From: Pseudomonas sp. GM49
GTDB lineage: Bacteria > Pseudomonadota > Gammaproteobacteria > Pseudomonadales > Pseudomonadaceae
NCBI RefSeq assembly: GCF_000282355.1
Contig: NZ_AKJL01000102.1
Coordinates: forward strand, 1-57,588
DNA length: 57,588 bases
Direction: 5' to 3'
A program made the translations under genes and the position numbers. Below the pieces are notes generated by a model that ran no database searches, was not told the origin of the DNA, and saw only the letters and a list, made by a program, of their open reading frames with translations. This document shows, in pieces, positions 46,595-55,621 of the stretch. Every line of letters starts with the position of its first letter. The stretch's first letter is position 1.

Positions 46595-47346
46595 CAGCGC
46601 GGCCTCTTCTGGCTGCGCCGCGCCGTCAAGCGCTGCAGCCAGCTGTCGATCAATGAGCTTTCCTGCGGTTGATCCAGATAGGCGGCCAGTAATTCCCGCA
46701 GTTGCGACTCGCCCCACTCGGACGCACGGCGCGTCAGCGGTTCCAGGTCCTTGATTCGGTCACGCTGCCCGTACAGCAGCGGCCGGGTCTTTTCCAGGTC
46801 GATCAATTGCGCCTGATAGCCGTTGCCGGTGGCGCGCAAGAAAATGTGCTTGGGATAGAAGCAACCGTGCACCTGTCGTGCAGCGTGCAGATGCCGGGCC
46901 AGCTCACCACTGGCCTTGAGGATTTCCGAGTGCTGCTCGGGGCTCAATTCATCCCAGCGTTGCAACAGCGAGTCGAGGTCGTCCCAACCATCCAGGGCAC
47001 GGGTCAGCAGGATCGCCCGGACTTCGCCACCGACCTTGCGCTCACCGTAAAAAACCGCTTCCAGCGCCGGAATCCCCAGTTTCTGGTAGTGGGAGATGTT
47101 GCGAAACTCGCGTGCAAAACTTGGCTCGCCGAACGGTGCGCGCAAGGTGCGGGTCAGGTAATTGCTTTGGCGTTTGAGGTAGAAACCATGACCTTCCAGA
47201 TCCAGCCGAAACACGCTGCTCCAGCCGCCGCGACCGGTGTTGGGTTCATCCACCGCATCGAGCTGCTTGGCCCAGAGTGCCTCGAACGTGCCGAGACCAT
47301 GGCGCTCAAGCAGCGCACGGTCCTCAGCAGCCAGAAAATCAGTCAT
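46594..47346 (-). CDS. InaA/WaaP-like LPS kinase family protein
   Basis: From ATG 47346 the product has 250 residues of the lipopolysaccharide kinase (InaA) family. Lys58 in FYLKRQ and Glu80 are present. The catalytic loop reads QVHGCFYPKHIFL, with Cys162 where the HRD aspartate would be and His167 where Asn would be. The metal site is LIDLEKTR (Asp183). The same HGCFYPKH loop is typical of InaA-like proteins, so it is a family trait, not damage. It may be a pseudokinase or use a different base. Overlaps: TGATG with the following gene and ATGA with the preceding one. Equivalent to PA5007. Confidence 0.88.
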   Translation of the reverse strand: MTDFLAAEDRALLERHGLGTFEALWAKQLDAVDEPNTGRGGWSSVFRLDLEGHGFYLKRQSNYLTRTLRAPFGEPSFAREFRNISHYQKLGIPALEAVFYGERKVGGEVRAILLTRALDGWDDLDSLLQRWDELSPEQHSEILKASGELARHLHAARQVHGCFYPKHIFLRATGNGYQAQLIDLEKTRPLLYGQRDRIKDLEPLTRRASEWGESQLRELLAAYLDQPQESSLIDSWLQRLTARRSQKRPR

Positions 47347-48077
47347 TCGCGCCCCTCGAAAAATCTCACCACGTGCCGGATGCGTTTTTTGTCCGCAGCA
47401 TTGAGCCGGGTCCGGTTGCGGTATTGCAGGTAAAAGCGCAGGCGCTGGGTCGCCGACAGTTGATACTTGGCGACCTTGTCCAGGCACGCCAGATCCTTGG
47501 TGATGCGGTACTTGAGCCAGAAGCCGCGCCAGAAATCGCCATTGGGGCAGTCGATCAAAAACACTCGAGCCTCATCGTCGATCAGCAAGTTGCGCCACTT
47601 CAAATCGTTATGAGTGAAGCGGTGGTCGTGCATCGTCCGGGTGTATTGGGCGAGCTGACGACTGATGGTATCGACCCAGGCGCGATCCGAAAGTTTCGGG
47701 TCGCGTCGCTCGGCCAGCGCCGACAAGTCTTCGGTATTCGGCAGTTCCCGGGTAATCATCGCGCCGCGAGCGTAGGCCGCACCGCGCCGTTCCAGCCCCC
47801 AGGCCACCACTTCGGCAGTGGGGATGCCCCACTTGGCGAAGCGCTTGAGGTTCTGCCATTCCATCTTCACCCGAGGCTTGCCGAGGTAACGACGCAAGCC
47901 TTTGCCAGCGCCCACATACCGTTTGACATAATAGTTGACGCCATTGCGCTCGACACGGATGACCTCCGAAAGCAGGTCACTGGTCAATTGCTCGCCCTGC
48001 AATGCAAACACAGCCTCGAGGCTGCCGAAGTCATCGGCCAGGTCGCTGTAGGCCGGTTCCAGTCTCCAACCCGACAT
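47343..48077 (-). CDS. LPS core heptose kinase-like protein
   Basis: The 244-residue protein has a full set of kinase residues: Lys52 in YYVKRY, the loop FTHNDLKWRNLLI with Asp158 and Asn163, and the metal site FLIDCPNGD (Asp176). It is equivalent by place to PA5008 of P. aeruginosa and probably phosphorylates a heptose of the inner core. The start shares one base with the waaP stop (TGATG), so it is translated with waaP. An alternative phosphate acceptor on the core cannot be excluded. Confidence 0.9.
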   Translation of the reverse strand: MSGWRLEPAYSDLADDFGSLEAVFALQGEQLTSDLLSEVIRVERNGVNYYVKRYVGAGKGLRRYLGKPRVKMEWQNLKRFAKWGIPTAEVVAWGLERRGAAYARGAMITRELPNTEDLSALAERRDPKLSDRAWVDTISRQLAQYTRTMHDHRFTHNDLKWRNLLIDDEARVFLIDCPNGDFWRGFWLKYRITKDLACLDKVAKYQLSATQRLRFYLQYRNRTRLNAADKKRIRHVVRFFEGRE

Positions 48078-48883
48078 CAGAGCGCATCCCCGTATCGCTG
48101 TTTACGCTCATAGAGCTTGTTGGCCTTGCCGTCGAGCCACGCCAGCAAAGCCGCCTCTTCACTCAGGATCTGACGCAGCGGCTGCTGGAAATAGCCTTTG
48201 AGGAAACGCAGCTTGTCGCGGCGGGTCAGGCCGATATCCAGCGCCGAAAAGTACAGCGCGGCAAGGTCCTTGTTGCGCCAGCGCGAGGTGATCGCCTGGC
48301 GGGTCTGGGCGCGGTGCAGGTCGATTACCGAGAGTTTGAAGTCATCGGCGGTCACCGGCTTGTCGGTGTGCAGCAGGAAATGGCAGATGTAGCAGTCGCG
48401 GTGGTTGACCCCGGCGCGGTGCATCATGCCGGTCATGCGTGCGACTTCGGCGATCAGCGCACGCTTGAGCTTTGGCTCGGGCGGCTGCTTGATCCAGTTG
48501 ATGCTGAAATCTTCGAGGCTGACCGTAGGCGCCAGTTCTTCGGTGACGATGAATGAGTGCTGGTCGGCCGGGTTGCTGCCCCTCTCGCCGTACGCCACGG
48601 CGGTCATGGTAGGCACGCCGACTTCCTGCAGGCGCTGGATGGCCCTCCACTCTTGACCCGCGCCCAGTACAGGAAGCTTGGCAGTGAGCAGGTTCTTGAA
48701 GATTTCGCCCCAGCCGATGCCACGGTGGATTTTCACGAAAAACCCGTTGCCGTCGACTTCCGTGCGTAATGTCCGGCGTGCTTCCAGCTCGCGGTACACC
48801 TCGCCCTCAAGCCCCTCGACTTCGGCGAACGGGTCGCGTCCGGCCCAGAGGCTTTTGAACGGTTCAGCCAGCATCAACTTCAT
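48077..48883 (-). CDS. waaP: LPS core heptose(I) kinase WaaP
   Basis: WaaP adds phosphate to heptose I of the inner core; this is essential in P. aeruginosa. The 268-residue protein has the ATP lysine Lys51 in FFVKIHRG, and the catalytic loop NHRDCYICHFLL with Asp163, the residue reported essential in the P. aeruginosa enzyme. Its metal-binding loop is SVIDLHRAQTR (Asp188). The start follows directly on the waaG TAA with no spacer. The loop has His where protein kinases have Asn, as in known WaaP. Confidence 0.95.
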   Translation of the reverse strand: MKLMLAEPFKSLWAGRDPFAEVEGLEGEVYRELEARRTLRTEVDGNGFFVKIHRGIGWGEIFKNLLTAKLPVLGAGQEWRAIQRLQEVGVPTMTAVAYGERGSNPADQHSFIVTEELAPTVSLEDFSINWIKQPPEPKLKRALIAEVARMTGMMHRAGVNHRDCYICHFLLHTDKPVTADDFKLSVIDLHRAQTRQAITSRWRNKDLAALYFSALDIGLTRRDKLRFLKGYFQQPLRQILSEEAALLAWLDGKANKLYERKQRYGDAL

Positions 48884-50005
48884 TTAAGCGTGCTCCGCCA
48901 GAATCACATCGGCCGCGTGCTGCGGCATGCTGTAGAGGTCGGCCGTTTCGGCGAAGGCCAGACCATTGCGGCTCCAGGCCGCCCTTGCCAGAGCGTCGTT
49001 CAACATGCCGGTCAGGTACTGCGTCAGTTGTGCCTGATCGAACGGTTCGTCCAGCACCAGGCCCGCATCGGCCTCGGCGATGTAATGGGCGTAACCGCAC
49101 ACCGCGCTCACCAGTACCGGCAAGCCGGCAACCAGTGCTTCGAGCAGCACGGTGCCGGTATTTTCGTTGTACGCCGGGTGGATCAACAGATCGGCACCCA
49201 ACAGGAAACGCGGGATATCGCTGCGCCCCTTGAGGAACGTAACGTTGTCGCCCAGCCCCAATGTCGCACTCTGCATCTGGAATAACTTGGGGTCATCCTG
49301 GCCAATTACAAACAACCGGGTGCGCTTCTTCAACTCGGCAGGCAATGCCGCCAGTGCCTTGAGGCTGCGATCGACACCCTTGGTCTTGAACCCGGAGCCG
49401 ATCTGCACCAGCAGCAGTTCGTCGTCCTTGAGGTCGAATTCCGCGCGGAACCCTGCACGAATTTCATCGGCATCGGCCGGCCGGCGACGATCCTGGGCAA
49501 TGCCCGGCGGCAGCAGGTGGAAACGCTCCAGCGGTGTGTCGTAATGCTTGATGAACAACGGCTGTTGGACCTCGGAAATCATCAACACTTCGGTCTTGGC
49601 GTCCTTGGCGAACACCGCCCGCTCGTACTCGGCGAAGTGGCGATAGCGGCCCCAGCGGCGATACAGCGAATTGCGCAGGTTCTGCGCCTTGTCTTCGAAG
49701 CAGCCATCGGCGGCGTAGTAGACGTCCAGGCCCGGCATCTTGTTGAAGCCGATCAGGCGATCGACCGGGCGCTTGGCCAGGTCCGCTTCCATCCACTCGC
49801 TGAGCTTTTCGTTGCGCCGATGGTTGAAGAACGCCTTGACCGGCGCCACCAGCACTTCGAAGCCCGGTGGTACGTCGCCCTCCCAGATCAGCGTGTAGAC
49901 GCGAATCTGATGGCCGCGCTTCTGGCACTCCAGGGCGATGCGCATGAAATCGCGCTGCAGACCGCCGAACGGGAAATATTTGTACAGGACAAATGCCAAT
50001 TGCAT
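48884..50005 (-). CDS. waaG: LPS core glucosyltransferase I
   Basis: WaaG adds the first hexose to heptose II of the core. The 373-residue GT4 (GT-B) protein begins MQLAFVLYKYFPFGGLQRDF, the highly conserved WaaG start. The donor-site motif is NENTGTVLLEALVAGLPVL. No signal peptide is present; it acts at the cytoplasmic face. Its ATG overlaps the waaC TGA by one base, and the stop abuts the waaP start. WaaG-waaP pairing is conserved across gamma-proteobacteria. Confidence 0.95.
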   Translation of the reverse strand: MQLAFVLYKYFPFGGLQRDFMRIALECQKRGHQIRVYTLIWEGDVPPGFEVLVAPVKAFFNHRRNEKLSEWMEADLAKRPVDRLIGFNKMPGLDVYYAADGCFEDKAQNLRNSLYRRWGRYRHFAEYERAVFAKDAKTEVLMISEVQQPLFIKHYDTPLERFHLLPPGIAQDRRRPADADEIRAGFRAEFDLKDDELLLVQIGSGFKTKGVDRSLKALAALPAELKKRTRLFVIGQDDPKLFQMQSATLGLGDNVTFLKGRSDIPRFLLGADLLIHPAYNENTGTVLLEALVAGLPVLVSAVCGYAHYIAEADAGLVLDEPFDQAQLTQYLTGMLNDALARAAWSRNGLAFAETADLYSMPQHAADVILAEHA

Positions 50006-51066
50006 CAGCGCAGCTCCTCAGCCATTAACAACGTGCTCAGTCGGCTGGCGACACGCTCGGGATTCAGTCGCGTGAAGCACAATGGCCACTCGCGTTTCAG
50101 GTCAAACTGACGGGCATCTTCGGCCGTCGGTTGGTAAGTGCATTTCTTTTGCAGGCACGGCGCACAGGGGAAGTCGCTGGCCAGGTGAATCTGCGATTTG
50201 CCATAGGCACCGGTCAGGCCCGGATTGGTTGGGCCGAACAGCGACAGCGTCGGCACATCCAGCGCGGCGGCCAGATGACCAAGACCGGTGTCCACGGCCA
50301 CACAGGCTTGCGCGCCGGCCAGCACCTTGCCGACACCCGCCAGGTTCAATTTTGGCAACACTTCGGCGTGCTTGAAACCCGCGGCGATGCGCTCGGCGCG
50401 GGCTTTCTCCAGGGCATTGCCCCAAGGCAACTTCACCCCTACGCCAAGGTAACCGACCCGCTCGGTCAGCTCGCGCCAATAGGCTTCAGGCCAGTGCTTG
50501 GTATCCCAGGTGGTGCCATGCAGAAACACCACATAAGGATTCTTGCGCGGCAATTCCACCAGGCGCTCGACATTCAAACCGTAGTCGCCCAGGCCATTGG
50601 GCAAGTCATAGCCCAAAGCGATAGCGAACAACTGACGCACTCGCTCCACCGCGTGCTGCCCGCGGGCAACAGCCAGACGTCGATTGTAAAAGCGCGCCGC
50701 GATGGGCTCGCGCGCCGAGCTCTTATCGAGGCCGGCCACCGGAGCCTTGACGTAACGGGTCAGCCAGGCGCTTTTCAGCAAGCCCTGGGCGTCGATCACC
50801 AAGTCGTATTTCGTGGAGCGAACGCTTTGTTTGAAGCGCTTCCATTCACCGCTCTTGATGGTCTGCCAGATGTTTTTGCGCCAGCGACGGATCGCCACTG
50901 GAATCACTTTGCCCACCGCTGGATGCCAGGTCGGGATCTCGGCAAAGCCTTCTTCCACCACCCAGTCGAATTTGATGCCGGGAATCGCCCGCGCTGCATC
51001 GGTCAACGCCGGCAACGCGTGAATGACGTCGCCCAGCGAAGAAGTCTTGATCAACAGAACCCGCAA
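50005..51066 (-). CDS. waaC: LPS heptosyltransferase I
   Basis: WaaC transfers the first heptose from ADP-heptose to Kdo of the inner core. The 353-residue GT9 protein begins at a TTG (MRVLLIKTSSLGDVIHALPAL), with a GAGG ribosome site 9 nt upstream. The SLGDVIHALP motif and the C-terminal CVAVDTGLGHLAAALDVPTLSLFGPTNP segment (in part) are the family signatures. A cysteine cluster (PCAPCLQKKC) near 305-320 is also typical. It lies one base after the waaF stop, in the order waaF-waaC-waaG-waaP. Confidence 0.96.
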   Translation of the reverse strand: MRVLLIKTSSLGDVIHALPALTDAARAIPGIKFDWVVEEGFAEIPTWHPAVGKVIPVAIRRWRKNIWQTIKSGEWKRFKQSVRSTKYDLVIDAQGLLKSAWLTRYVKAPVAGLDKSSAREPIAARFYNRRLAVARGQHAVERVRQLFAIALGYDLPNGLGDYGLNVERLVELPRKNPYVVFLHGTTWDTKHWPEAYWRELTERVGYLGVGVKLPWGNALEKARAERIAAGFKHAEVLPKLNLAGVGKVLAGAQACVAVDTGLGHLAAALDVPTLSLFGPTNPGLTGAYGKSQIHLASDFPCAPCLQKKCTYQPTAEDARQFDLKREWPLCFTRLNPERVASRLSTLLMAEELR

Positions 51067-51067
51067 G

Positions 51068-52102
51068 CTATTTGACCTCGACCACAGTGCCTTGCAACCG
51101 CTGCAAGGCTTCGTTCACGGCCTGCGGCATGAGCTGGCGCAGGCAGTTGTAATGGCCGAAACGGCAGGTGCGGTCGAAGCATGGGCTGCATTCGATGCCC
51201 AGGCGTACGATTTCGACATGCTCGGCCAACGGTGGCGTGAAACCCGGCGACGTCGACCCGTAGACCGCGACCAGCGGGCGGTTCAGCGCGGCAGCGACGT
51301 GCATCAGGCCGGAGTCGTTGGACACCACAGAATCTGCACAGGACATCAAGTCGATGGCTTCGGCCAGCGAGGTGCCGCCACTGAGGTTCACTGACTCTTC
51401 ACGCAGACCGGGAATCAACCGCGCGCGGATGTCTTCACCCACGGCATGGTCGTTTTTCGAACCGAACAGCCAGACTTGCCAGCCTTCGCGGATCTTCGTT
51501 TCGGCAACCTTGGCATAATGCTCGGACGGCCAGCGCTTGGACTCGCCAAACTCGGCGCCGGGGCACAGGACCAACACCGGACGGTCGAGGGCCAGACCGA
51601 ATTTGGCCAGCGCAGCTTCGCGGGTAACCGGGTCGATCTGCAGCGTCGGACGCGGATAGGGTTTTGGCAATTCAACGCCCGGCTCGTAAGCCAGGGCCAT
51701 GAAGCGTTCGATCATCAGCGGGTAACGATCTTTATCCAGCGTGCGCACGTCATTGAGCAGGCCATAGCGGAACTCGCCACGCCAGCCGGTGCGTTTCGGG
51801 ATGCCGGCAAAGAACGGCACCAGCGCCGATTTCAGGGAATTGGGCAGCAGGATCGCCTGGTCGTACTGGCCGGCCAGGGATTTGCCGATGCGCCGACGCG
51901 TCGCCAGCTCCAGGACACCGTGACCGAGCGGAAAGCTCAAGGCCTGGCGAACTTCGGGCATGCGCTCAAGAATCGGCCGGCTCCATTCGGGGGCCAGCAC
52001 GTCGATTTCGCATTGCGGGTGGCGTTGCTTCAGACACTGGAAAAGTGTCTGCGCCATCACCATGTCACCGACCCAACTGGGCCCAACGATCAGAATTTTC
52101 AT
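51068..52102 (-). CDS. waaF: LPS heptosyltransferase II
   Basis: WaaF adds the second heptose to the inner core. From ATG 52102 the protein has 344 residues, beginning MKILIVGPSWVGDMVMAQTL, the standard GT9 start with the GPSWVGD motif. Near the C-terminus, CADSVVSNDSGLMHVAAAL and VAVYGSTSPGFTPPL form the donor site. It is first in the core operon. The longer frame to 52156 runs into the intergenic REP region and is rejected. Confidence 0.96.
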   Translation of the reverse strand: MKILIVGPSWVGDMVMAQTLFQCLKQRHPQCEIDVLAPEWSRPILERMPEVRQALSFPLGHGVLELATRRRIGKSLAGQYDQAILLPNSLKSALVPFFAGIPKRTGWRGEFRYGLLNDVRTLDKDRYPLMIERFMALAYEPGVELPKPYPRPTLQIDPVTREAALAKFGLALDRPVLVLCPGAEFGESKRWPSEHYAKVAETKIREGWQVWLFGSKNDHAVGEDIRARLIPGLREESVNLSGGTSLAEAIDLMSCADSVVSNDSGLMHVAAALNRPLVAVYGSTSPGFTPPLAEHVEIVRLGIECSPCFDRTCRFGHYNCLRQLMPQAVNEALQRLQGTVVEVK

Positions 52103-52153
52103 GTGGTTTCCATAAACGAACCGGGGAGGCCTACGCCTCCCCGCCTCGAAAAT

Positions 52154-52382
52154 CACTGTGGAAGCGCTCTGCTCGCGATGGGGTCATCACCTTCAACATT
52201 GCTGTCGACTGTCACTCCGCTATCGCGAGCAGGCTCGCTCCCACATTGGGTATTGGTGTACCTCGATCTGCCTGACACCGCAGATCTACTGTGGGAGCGG
52301 GCTTGCTCGCGATGAGGGCGTCACATCCGAACATCAATGGTGACTGTGCCTCCGCTATCGCGAGCAAGCTCGCTCCCACAGG
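52154..52382. repeat. Two tandem REPINs upstream of waaF (307-bp gene-free gap)
   Basis: The 52103-52409 gap between waaF and glnE holds four REP units: about 52154-52181 (degenerate), 52222-52247, 52289-52315 and 52356-52381, alternating in orientation. Units 1-2 and 3-4 form two REPINs whose internal sequences also match (both contain GACTGT and CTCCGCTATCGCGAGCA), so the second looks like a tandem copy of the first. No gene is seen in the gap. Confidence 0.9.
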
Positions 52383-52409
52383 GGTATCGGGCGTATCAAA
52401 AATCCCGTG

Positions 52410-55349
52410 TCAGTTTAGCCCCAGCTCACGCCAGATCCGCATGACCTGCTGCCGTTCGTCCGTGAACTGGTCGCCCGGAATCACCCCGGGGTCCTTCTGC
52501 AAGGCCTGCCGGTGGGCGGCGGAACGGTACGCTTTATACGCTTCACGCAACAGGCTGGCATCTTCGACGGGCATCAGCCCTTCATGCTCCAGCTCTTCCA
52601 GAATGCGGATGTTATCCGTCCAGCGCAGCAATGGCGGGTGTGTTTCGGACCACGCCAGGGCCGCGTATTGCACCATAAATTCAATATCGACGATACCTCC
52701 GGCGTCCTGCTTGATATCGAACGGCGCCGTGGCTTCGAAGGCATTTGCCCCGGTGCCGGCCGCGGTGCTCTTGCTGCCGAGGTTATCGCGCATCTTGGCG
52801 CGCATCTCGCTGACCTCCTGGCGCAGGGTCGGTAGATCACGTGTTTTGCCCAATATCGAAGCGCGGACTTTCTCGAATGCCTGGCCGACATCCTGACTGC
52901 CCACCAGCACTCGCGCCCGCACCAGCGCCTGATGCTCCCAGGTCCAGGCCTCGTTCTCCTGATAACGGGCAAACGCCCCCAGGGAACTCACCAGCAACCC
53001 CGACGCACCGGACGGCCGCAGACGCATGTCCACTTCGTACAACTGACCGGAGTTGGTCTGCGCCGTCAGCAAGTGAATGATCCGTTGCCCCAGCCGGGTG
53101 AAAAATTGCGCACCATCGATGGGTTTCGGCCCATCGGTTTCAGCCTGCGGATCGCCGTCGTGGATGAACACCAGGTCCAGGTCCGAACCATGCCCGAGTT
53201 CCAGGCCACCGACTTTCCCATAACCGACAATGATGAAGCCGGGATCGCACAAGGTGCCATCGGTGCGCAGCGGCGTGCCGTACTTGGCCACGGTCTGGCG
53301 CCAGGCCAGTGCCAGCACTTGTTCCAGGATCGCTTCGGCGAGCCAGGTCAGGTAATCGCTGACTTTCATCAGCGGCAGGCTGCCGGCGATTTCCGAAGCG
53401 GCCACCCGCAAGCGGTGCGCCAGCTTGAAGTGGCGCAGGGCTTCCATTTGCTGTTCGAGGTCGTCCTCGGGAATCCGCGTCAGGCGCTCGCGCAACTCGG
53501 CTGCCAGCTCCGGCGCCAGTGGCGGCTTGAACAAGCGGCCTTCGTTGAGCAATTCGTCGAGCAGCAGAGGGAAACGGGTGATTTGCTCGGCAATCCACGG
53601 GCTCGCCGCGCACAGCGTCAGCAAACGCCGCAACGCACCGGGGTTCTCGGTCAGCAGTACCAGGTATGCGGAACGACGGGCCACGGCCTCAACCAGCGGC
53701 AACACCCGTTCCAGCACCAGATCCGGATTGGCATGTTCCACGGCCTGCGCCAGCAACCGCGGAATAAATGCATCGAGACGTTCGCGTCCCAGACGCTGCA
53801 TCGCCCGCAATTGCGGACTGCTGCGCAAGCCAGCCAAGGCTTTCAAGGCCTTTGGCGCATCCTTGAAACCACCCTCTTCCAGTTGGCGGCAAGCGGCCTC
53901 ATCGTCCTGAGCCTCCTCCCATAGCGGCAACCACTCGCCGCCGACCACCACTTCGCTTTCGGCGCCCTGCTCTTCGTCGGGATCGGCGATCACCTGCCCG
54001 AAGTGCCAGGCCACGCGGCCGCGCCAATACATCAATTGTTCGTGGAAGGCCGTCCAGTTGGCGAAACCCAGCATATAGGCAATACGCGCCTGATCCTGCT
54101 CGCCATCGGGCAACATTTGCGTCTGGCGGTCGGCAATCGCCTGAATCGCGTGTTCGGTGTAACGCAGGAATTCGTAGCCTTCGCGCAGCTCGCTGATCAC
54201 GGCTGGCGGCAGGTAACCCTGACCTTCCAATGTGCCCAGCACCTTTAATAGTGGGCGCTGTTGCAAGCTCAAATCGCGGCCGCCGTGGATCAGCTGGAAC
54301 GCCTGGGCAATGAACTCGACCTCGCGAATTCCGCCGGAACCGAGCTTGATGTTGTCGGCCATGCCCTTGCGCCGCACTTCCTGCTGAATCAGCTGCTTCA
54401 TGGTGCGCAGCGCTTCGATGGCCGAAAAGTCCAGATAACGCCGGTAAACGAACGGTCGCAGCATGTCCTGCAGTTGCGCGCCGGCCACCTGGTCGCCGGC
54501 CACCACCCGCGACTTGATCATCGCGTAGCGTTCCCAGTCGCGACCCTGGTCCTGGTAATACTGTTCCAGCGCATTGAAGCTCAGCACCAGCGCACCCGCC
54601 GAACCGTAGGGACGCAAGCGCATGTCGACGCGAAACACAAAGCCGTCGACGGTCATCGGGTCCAGGGCCTTGATCAGCCGCTGGCCCAGACGAATGAAGA
54701 ACTCCTGGTTATCCAATGGACGCTTTGCGCCGACGGTTTCGCCGCCCTCGGGGTAGGCGAAAATCAGGTCGATGTCCGAGGACAGGTTCAGCTCCACTGC
54801 GCCGAGCTTGCCCATGCCGAGGATGACCATCTGCTGCGGCTCGCCGCTGCGCCGCCCGGTCGGCACGCCGAACTGCTGGCAATGCCTCGTGTACAACCAT
54901 TGGTAAGCCAGATCGATGCTGGCATCGGCCATGTCCGAGAGGTCGCGGCAGGTTTGGACCAGATCAGCCTGGCGGGTCAGGTCGCGCCAGATGATCCGCA
55001 CCTGGTGGCGCGCACGCTGACGGCGCAAGGCGCGGCCAAGCTGATCGTCGGTCTCGGCCGCGCTCACTGCGGCGGCAATCTGCCCGCACAACTCACCGGG
55101 AGCGAAGCGGCGGTCCAGTTCGCCGGACCGAACCAGCTCCAGCAACATCAAAGGGTCACGAACACACTGTTCAATCACGAAATCGCTGGCGGCGGTGACG
55201 CGGGCAAATTGTGCCCAGCGCTCAGGCGTCCAGGCAGACAACCCGTGGTCGTCACCCAAAGCGGCGACGGCAGCCCGGAATGATTGCTCGGCGCGGGTGA
55301 CAAACGGCTGAAGAATGACGGGCAGTTCGGCAAGCGAAGGGAGGCTCAT
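52410..55349 (-). CDS. glnE: Bifunctional glutamine synthetase adenylyltransferase/deadenylase
   Basis: GlnE adjusts glutamine synthetase activity by adding or removing AMP, under PII control. The 979-residue protein has two nucleotidyltransferase domains. The N-terminal (removase) one has VILGMGKLGAVELNLSSDID and the C-terminal (adenylylating) one has GYGKVGGLELGHGSDLDLVF. Each is followed by a helical regulatory part, and a linker with the PII-responsive section lies between. The start has an AAGGAT ribosome site. It is divergent from aceE with 383 bp between. Confidence 0.97.
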   Translation of the reverse strand: MSLPSLAELPVILQPFVTRAEQSFRAAVAALGDDHGLSAWTPERWAQFARVTAASDFVIEQCVRDPLMLLELVRSGELDRRFAPGELCGQIAAAVSAAETDDQLGRALRRQRARHQVRIIWRDLTRQADLVQTCRDLSDMADASIDLAYQWLYTRHCQQFGVPTGRRSGEPQQMVILGMGKLGAVELNLSSDIDLIFAYPEGGETVGAKRPLDNQEFFIRLGQRLIKALDPMTVDGFVFRVDMRLRPYGSAGALVLSFNALEQYYQDQGRDWERYAMIKSRVVAGDQVAGAQLQDMLRPFVYRRYLDFSAIEALRTMKQLIQQEVRRKGMADNIKLGSGGIREVEFIAQAFQLIHGGRDLSLQQRPLLKVLGTLEGQGYLPPAVISELREGYEFLRYTEHAIQAIADRQTQMLPDGEQDQARIAYMLGFANWTAFHEQLMYWRGRVAWHFGQVIADPDEEQGAESEVVVGGEWLPLWEEAQDDEAACRQLEEGGFKDAPKALKALAGLRSSPQLRAMQRLGRERLDAFIPRLLAQAVEHANPDLVLERVLPLVEAVARRSAYLVLLTENPGALRRLLTLCAASPWIAEQITRFPLLLDELLNEGRLFKPPLAPELAAELRERLTRIPEDDLEQQMEALRHFKLAHRLRVAASEIAGSLPLMKVSDYLTWLAEAILEQVLALAWRQTVAKYGTPLRTDGTLCDPGFIIVGYGKVGGLELGHGSDLDLVFIHDGDPQAETDGPKPIDGAQFFTRLGQRIIHLLTAQTNSGQLYEVDMRLRPSGASGLLVSSLGAFARYQENEAWTWEHQALVRARVLVGSQDVGQAFEKVRASILGKTRDLPTLRQEVSEMRAKMRDNLGSKSTAAGTGANAFEATAPFDIKQDAGGIVDIEFMVQYAALAWSETHPPLLRWTDNIRILEELEHEGLMPVEDASLLREAYKAYRSAAHRQALQKDPGVIPGDQFTDERQQVMRIWRELGLN

Positions 55350-55383
55350 GGTCTATCCTTGATCGGCGTACAACGGACTGCAT

Positions 55384-55408
55384 GTAGTGGTTTTCGAAAA
55401 CCCACTAC
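55384..55408. promoter_or_regulatory. Long palindrome near glnE
   Basis: The sequence GTAGTGG, then TTTTCGAAAA, then CCCACTAC forms an almost perfect inverted repeat with one extra C. The centre TTCGAA is itself palindromic. Its arms match the GTAGT/ACTAC arms of the sites nearer aceE. It could be an operator for a dimeric regulator or a small hairpin. Confidence 0.5.
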
Positions 55409-55556
55409 CTGAGGGACTGTCGAACAAAAGTTAGAAATAGCTGAAATTTCTTTAATTTTGGCAGCCAGCATCAAGCTTTTACCTTTAGTAGTTGGAAAAA
55501 GACCAACCTTAACGATTATTCTCACAACGCAGCCGGGGGCCACAAGCCGCTCATCT

Positions 55557-55569
55557 GTAGTTTTACTAC
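55557..55569. promoter_or_regulatory. GntR/FadR-type operator, distal site
   Basis: GTAGTTTTACTAC is a perfect palindrome with a 3-nt centre. It fits the FadR-subfamily consensus TNGTNNNACNA, as used by PdhR and LldR regulators. Its centre is about 170 bp before the aceE ATG. Confidence 0.6.
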
Positions 55570-55608
55570 TCGTATATACATTAGCCGGGCTGAAATGCCG
55601 GAAGATTT

Positions 55609-55621
55609 GTAGTAAAACTAC
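55609..55621. promoter_or_regulatory. GntR/FadR-type operator, proximal site
   Basis: GTAGTAAAACTAC is the exact reverse complement of the distal site, so the two identical operators face each other. Their centres are 52 bp apart, close to five helical turns. The site lies about 118 bp before the aceE ATG. Confidence 0.6.
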
